The position numbers and the translations under genes were made by a program. This document shows, piece by piece, positions 60,068 through 64,000 of a stretch of DNA of 64,000 bases. A model generated the notes under the pieces. The model worked only from the letters and a program-made list of their open reading frames with translations, was not told the origin of the DNA and did no database searches. Source of the DNA: JBGCEZ01 sp045106735 (lineage in GTDB: Bacteria; Planctomycetota; Phycisphaerae; Phycisphaerales; SM1A02); the NCBI GenBank assembly GCA_045106735.1, contig JBGCEZ010000017.1, forward strand, positions 1-64,000. The letters are read 5' to 3'. Position 1 is the first letter of the stretch. Every line of letters begins with the position of its first letter.

Positions 60068-60122
60068 GTGACGAATCGGTGACGGACCCGTGACGGACCC
60101 GTGACGGATCTGTAACGGATCG
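60068..60122 (+). repeat. 11-bp tandem repeat, 5 units, upstream of the M60-like gene
   Basis: GTGACGAATCG, GTGACGGACCC twice, GTGACGGATCT and GTAACGGATCG, in perfect 11-bp phase, ending 26 bp before ATG 60149. Spacing of one helical turn places every unit on the same DNA face, as in direct-repeat operators of response regulators, but no protein is assigned. Confidence 0.85.
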
Positions 60123-60148
60123 GGGGAGTGACGTCGTAGGATGGCGTC

Positions 60149-62530
60149 ATGACGTATCCAGGAACGCGATCGCCCCTTCGCTGGTCCGCCGCCGGACTTC
60201 TCGCTTCGATCATCGTGGCCGCGCCGGCCGCCTCCAATGGGATCGCCGGCGACGCGCGGACTGACGCACGGACCAACGCACGATCTGACGTTCCGGTCCC
60301 ACGGCTGATCGACGGCGTGACGTCGATCGCCACCGGCGGCAATCCCGCCTCGGTGGTGGTGTGGGGCGACGCCCGGGCCTTGTCCGTGCGCGACGACGGC
60401 ACGGTGCTCGCCGCCGCGTCGACGCTCGGCGACGGACGGGTGGCCGTGCTCGGGCATGGCGGCTTTCTCACGGACACGCGCGGCGACACGCCGAGGTTCA
60501 TCGCCGGCCTCGCGCACTGGCTGTCGGGCCGCGGACCGGACGGCCCGGGAGGCGATCGCCAGGTGGCCACGGACAACCGGCTCATCAACGTGGCCGGGCT
60601 CGACGGGGTGGTGCGGGCCGCGTTCCGGGCCCAGGGGATCGGCGCGCGGATCATCGAAGGTGGGCCGCAGGATCTCGACCTTGATGCCGTCGACGTGGTC
60701 GCGGGTTCCCCGCAGGCCTGGGAACGGGCCGGACGACTTGGCGAACTCACCGACTGGGTGCGCGCCGGCGGCGGGTTGCTGGTGACCGAAACCGCCTGGG
60801 GGCAACTGCAGTTGGGGCGGGCGGCCTCGGTCGAAGCCCTTGCCGCCAATCGCTTGCTCGCCTCCGCCGGCATCATGCTGACCGCGGACGCCGAGTCCGC
60901 GGGCGCCCGCGGCACCTATCCCGTGGGCCCGGCCGGCAACCCGCACCTCAACGCGGCGAACGCCGGGGTTGCTCTGGGCGTGTTGGCCGGGAGGATCGAC
61001 GGCGACGCGACCTTCAGCGCCACGATCGCCCGCGATGCGCTCTCTCTGGTGCCCCAGGACAGCGCGCTCATGGCCGCGGCCCGGCGACTGCGGCAGGACC
61101 GCGCCGATGATCTGGCCGGCGCCTGGCGTGGCATGGCCCGCGAACCGCTTCGCCCGGCCGACCATCCGCTGGCCATCGCCCTGATGGACCTGGACGGACG
61201 GCTCGCGGCGAATCGCTCCGCCACGGATCCGGACGCCGTCGCCGCGCACCCTTCGGCGGGCGCGTTCCCCGGCCCCATCGACCCGGATTTCGCCGCCGCG
61301 GCGGCCGCGTCCGGTCCGACCGACATCAGGATCGACCCAGGGCGCCCCGGATGGCGATCCACCGGGTTGTACGCCCGCCCCGGCGAGACCGTGGCCGTGC
61401 GTTTCAACGGGACCTTGGGCCAGGTCGCCGCGGCCTCCGGTGCGGGCATGCACGTGCAGATCGGCGTCTGGCGTGATCCGCAGAACTTCCCGGAGCGCGT
61501 GCGGATGAGCCCGGCGATTTCGCGGGCCCCGATCACGTCGGCCATCACCCGCATCGCCTCGCCGATCGGCGGGCCGATCCTCATCGACATTCCGGCGGCG
61601 TTCCACTCCGGCGTGCGGGGCGGCGGCGACCTGACGGTGACGATCAGCGGCGCGGTGCCCATGCCGCACTACGTGCACGGCGCAACCGATCTGGACGCGT
61701 GGCGCGACGAAATCCGCCACCGCGGCGTGCCGTGGGCCGAACTTGAGTCGGACAAGCTGGTCTTCACCCTGCCGGCGGACGCCATCCGCGACCTCGACCG
61801 GCCGGATCTGGTGATGGACCACTGGGACCGCGTGCACGCGGCCATGCAAACGGTCGAACCACGCAGTCCACGCCACTGGCCGGACGCCCAGTACCGCTAC
61901 GTGGCCGACCGCAAACTGTCCTGGGGCTGGATGTACTGCCCGGCCGACGGGCCGATCGTGATTCCCGAGGTGACGGCCCGCGCGATGGTCGACGCGGCGA
62001 ACTTTGACGCGGCCGGCGATCACAAGGTCTGGGGCCACTACCACGAGATGGGCCACGCCCACCAGAACCCCATGTGGACGTTCGGCGGCACGGGTGAGGT
62101 GACGGTGAACATCTTCACCGTCGTCGCCCTGCATCGGGTGAACGGCTACCCGCTGGACCATCCCGCGACCCGCAGCGATCCGGCCACGGCGTGGCGAACG
62201 TTCCGCGACCACCGCGCGGCGGGATCGCCGTTCGACGTGTGGCGACGCAAGCCCTTCCTGGCCCTCCAGACGTACTCGATGCTCTGGCATGCCTTCGGGC
62301 TGGAGGCCTTCGAGCGCTGCTTCCGGGCTTACGACGACTTGGCCCCCGCGGATCGGCCGCGGAACGACGCGGACAAGCGAGACCGCTTCCTGATCGAGAT
62401 GAGCCGCGCGGTGGAGCGCGACCTCGGGCCGTACTTCGAGGCCTGGGGCGTGCCGGTGTCCGCGGCGGCGCGGGAAGTGGTGCGCGAAGCCGGCTGGGAA
62501 GCGTGGATGCCGGTCGAAGCGAGCGGCTGA
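60149..62530 (+). CDS. Exported M60-like gluzincin metallopeptidase
   Basis: 793 residues. Signal peptide RWSAAGLLASIIVAAPAASN. Residues 60-260 form a Rossmann-like or ThuA-like region (VAVLGHGGFLTDTRGDTPRF and GGGLLVTETAW). From about 395 the M60 (enhancin/mucin-degrading) domain appears: RPGWRSTGLYARPGETVAVR is its typical entry, and GWMYCPADGPIVIPE and the zinc site HYHEMGHAHQ (HExxH near residue 633) follow, with a downstream glutamate in GGTGEVTVN giving HExxH-x(n)-E. M60 enzymes cleave glycoproteins such as mucins. The upstream half may be a glycan-recognition or regulatory domain. Single gene, preceded by an 11-bp direct repeat array. Native substrate unknown. Confidence 0.88.
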   Translation: MTYPGTRSPLRWSAAGLLASIIVAAPAASNGIAGDARTDARTNARSDVPVPRLIDGVTSIATGGNPASVVVWGDARALSVRDDGTVLAAASTLGDGRVAVLGHGGFLTDTRGDTPRFIAGLAHWLSGRGPDGPGGDRQVATDNRLINVAGLDGVVRAAFRAQGIGARIIEGGPQDLDLDAVDVVAGSPQAWERAGRLGELTDWVRAGGGLLVTETAWGQLQLGRAASVEALAANRLLASAGIMLTADAESAGARGTYPVGPAGNPHLNAANAGVALGVLAGRIDGDATFSATIARDALSLVPQDSALMAAARRLRQDRADDLAGAWRGMAREPLRPADHPLAIALMDLDGRLAANRSATDPDAVAAHPSAGAFPGPIDPDFAAAAAASGPTDIRIDPGRPGWRSTGLYARPGETVAVRFNGTLGQVAAASGAGMHVQIGVWRDPQNFPERVRMSPAISRAPITSAITRIASPIGGPILIDIPAAFHSGVRGGGDLTVTISGAVPMPHYVHGATDLDAWRDEIRHRGVPWAELESDKLVFTLPADAIRDLDRPDLVMDHWDRVHAAMQTVEPRSPRHWPDAQYRYVADRKLSWGWMYCPADGPIVIPEVTARAMVDAANFDAAGDHKVWGHYHEMGHAHQNPMWTFGGTGEVTVNIFTVVALHRVNGYPLDHPATRSDPATAWRTFRDHRAAGSPFDVWRRKPFLALQTYSMLWHAFGLEAFERCFRAYDDLAPADRPRNDADKRDRFLIEMSRAVERDLGPYFEAWGVPVSAAAREVVREAGWEAWMPVEASG

Positions 62531-62565
62531 GTCGTCGCGGCAGCATTCACCGCCGGTTCGGTCAT

Positions 62566-64000
62566 TCAGTTCGATTGACCGCCACGCCGCCCGGCTGGAG
62601 CGTCCGCCCCACCGCGCTCGCGGCGATTGGTGCGCCCGGGACGGTCGGTGCGGTCGGTGCGCCGGTTCCGCTCGGCCTGTCCGGCGCGGCGCCCTGGCGC
62701 GCTCGCCGGCTGATCCGGATCGTACGCTGGATTCGGCCGGGCGAGATTCGCCCCGATGATGGCCAGCCGAGCGTCGAGCACGGCCTCCAGTTCGGCGGCA
62801 AGCGCCGGGCGCGCGACCGAGAGGTCCCGCGACTCGCCGAGATCCGTCTCCAGGTCGTACAGCACGACCCGCCCCGACTCCGCGTACCGGATCAGCTTGT
62901 ACCGCCCGCGGCGAATGGCCGACTGCGGCCCGCCGGCGGTGCGATCGCCCGTGTGGTACTGCGGATAATGGAAGATGAGTTCGTCGCCGCCCGGCCGGTC
63001 CACCGCGGTCGCGGCGCCCTCCAGCACGCCGGCAAGCGAACCACCTTCGAGTCGGGCCCGCGTCGCCGCGGGAATCGTCGCCCCAGCCCACGCCGCGAAC
63101 GTGGGATAGAGATCGTGGCCGACGACCGGCACATGGGCCCATCGGCCGGGCGCAATGTCCGGGCCGCGAACGATCATCGGCACGCGAATGCCGCCTTCGG
63201 ACAGCGTTCCCTTGCCCCCGGAGAGCGGCCCGCCGTCTGGATGGCCGCCGTTGTCCGACATGTACACGACGTATGTGTTCTCACGCACGCCAAGGGCGTC
63301 GAGCATGGCCAACACCCGGCCCACGCCCGCGTCGAGGTCCTCGGTCAGGGCCGCGCGATTCGCGTCACGCCGCGAAAGGTCGGTGTACCGCTCGCGGGTC
63401 GATGCCCGGGCGTTCTCCGGGGCGTGCAACGCCAGCCAGGAAAGCTGGACGAAGAACGGCCGGTCCTCCAGAACCGCGGCGGCCATGAAGGCCTCGGCCC
63501 GATCGGCCATCCCGAAGATGTCAACCGGATTGGGATCCCTGAACTTCCCCGCCGCTTCATTTCCGATGTTGCCGTCGCTCACGTCGAATCCGTGCGCCGC
63601 CGGACCGCCACCCCCAACGTGCCACTTGCCGAAGTGCGCCGTCGTGTATCCCGCGGCCCGCAGCACGTGCCCGATCGTGAGGTCCTGACCGCTCAGATCA
63701 TCGACACCGCGGGGGGAGAGCAATGGCCGATTCGAACTCGTGCGGCCGGACTGCCCGGCCCGGCCCCAGCCGAGGGCCGCCGGGCTCCGGCCGGTCAAGA
63801 GGCTGGCCCGCGTTGGCGCGCAGACCGGCGCTGGAGCGTACGCCGACGAGAATCGCATGCCGTCGGCCGCCATCTGTTCAAGGTGCGGCGTGTGGAAGTT
63901 CGCCCCGCGCGACCCAGGAACGTTCGGGTGCATCGGAACGGACAGGCCGCTCCAGTGCTGGTCGTCCGAGAGCATGAAGACGATGTTGGGACGGGTGGGA
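62566..64000 (-). CDS. Type I sulfatase, cut at the right window edge
   Basis: At least 478 residues in the window; the frame reads out through the edge (RPNIVFMLSDDQHW), the usual sulfatase beginning, so only the signal peptide or first residues are missing. Hydrolyses sulphate esters. Formylglycine motif CAPTRASLLTGR (Cys form, needing a formylglycine-generating enzyme), metal-binding VVYMSDNGGHPDGG, and GKGTLSEGGIRVPMIVRGPD, the lysine/Gly segment. The C-terminal ~45 residues are an Arg/Gly/Asp/Thr basic tail from short repeats (for example RRTDRTDRPGRTNRRERGG). Typical of marine planctomycetes that degrade sulphated polysaccharides. Substrate unknown. Confidence 0.92.
   Translation of the reverse strand, partial: PTRPNIVFMLSDDQHWSGLSVPMHPNVPGSRGANFHTPHLEQMAADGMRFSSAYAPAPVCAPTRASLLTGRSPAALGWGRAGQSGRTSSNRPLLSPRGVDDLSGQDLTIGHVLRAAGYTTAHFGKWHVGGGGPAAHGFDVSDGNIGNEAAGKFRDPNPVDIFGMADRAEAFMAAAVLEDRPFFVQLSWLALHAPENARASTRERYTDLSRRDANRAALTEDLDAGVGRVLAMLDALGVRENTYVVYMSDNGGHPDGGPLSGGKGTLSEGGIRVPMIVRGPDIAPGRWAHVPVVGHDLYPTFAAWAGATIPAATRARLEGGSLAGVLEGAATAVDRPGGDELIFHYPQYHTGDRTAGGPQSAIRRGRYKLIRYAESGRVVLYDLETDLGESRDLSVARPALAAELEAVLDARLAIIGANLARPNPAYDPDQPASAPGRRAGQAERNRRTDRTDRPGRTNRRERGGADAPAGRRGGQSN

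Noticed and set aside
57158..63142. Minus-strand open frame of nearly 2000 codons
   Set aside because: It is antisense to the beta-helix and M60-like genes, has no coherent domain, and arises from codon bias in GC-rich DNA.
1..64000. tRNA, rRNA, insertion sequence or prophage genes
   Set aside because: No cloverleaf-like sequence, rRNA core motif, transposase or integrase was recognised by reading; a covariance-model search could still find a tRNA.

Overview
The window is a GC-rich (clearly above 60% G+C by eye), densely coding bacterial chromosome segment. The likely source is a planctomycete, most probably of the class Phycisphaerae. Four secreted proteins end in short dockerin-like calcium-binding tails of the type C-P-(A/G)-D-x-(N/D)-x-(D/S)-G-x-V-x-F-x-D-(L/V)-L-A-V-L. 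There are two ECF-sigma/serine-threonine-kinase pairs, a sulfatase, and many long Ala/Gly/Arg-rich insertions. Because of the base composition, long open antisense frames lie over most real genes; these were discarded.

Layout. 1-13.9 kb: exopolysaccharide-type locus with three family-4-like glycosyltransferases, two asparagine-synthase-like amidotransferases, a transglutaminase-like exported protein, a dockerin-tailed exported protein and a DUF6624-like lipoprotein. 14.5-20.4 kb: enolase-superfamily enzyme, double-flavodoxin protein, methyltransferase, metallophosphoesterase and a small membrane hydrolase-like protein. 20.5-29.6 kb: a periplasmic nitrate reductase operon (minus strand, order napD-napA-napB-napF/G-like-hypothetical) faces a plus-strand operon of tetraheme cytochrome c, Tat-exported Fe-S protein, NrfD/PsrC membrane protein and an Rrf2/NsrR-type regulator. 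No napC is present, and NapB is an internally duplicated tetraheme form. 29.9-31.9 kb: repeat-rich exported beta-helix protein with dockerin tail.

32.0-44.0 kb holds the most interesting region. A PIG-L deacetylase is followed by a tightly packed plus-strand operon that looks like a Gram-positive dlt (D-alanylation) operon rebuilt from different parts. It has a 51-residue DltX-like microprotein ending in F-F-Y-E-G-F, a DltB-like MBOAT acyltransferase, a seryl-tRNA-synthetase-derived amino acid:carrier-protein ligase in place of the DltA adenylation enzyme, a carrier protein, and a DltD-like SGNH protein. These are followed, all with 4-bp ATGA overlaps, by a YkgJ-like cysteine cluster protein, a membrane/spermidine-synthase-fold fusion and a large protein with a polysaccharide-deacetylase-like half. 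I infer a pathway that activates an amino acid, loads it on a carrier protein and transfers it across the membrane to a cell-surface polymer.

44-64 kb: two ECF sigma/Ser-Thr-kinase modules, each next to a dockerin-tailed secreted protein; a GNAT acetyltransferase, a TPR-sulfotransferase, an M60-like metallopeptidase, and a sulfatase running off the right edge.

A second theme is short tandem repeats. Inside genes the clear arrays I found have periods divisible by three (6, 12, 15, 30 bp) and produce low-complexity peptides. Between genes most have periods of 5, 7, 11, 13, 16 or 20 bp, and several arrays begin at or over the stop codon of the upstream gene. No rRNA, tRNA, CRISPR array, insertion sequence or phage gene was recognised.
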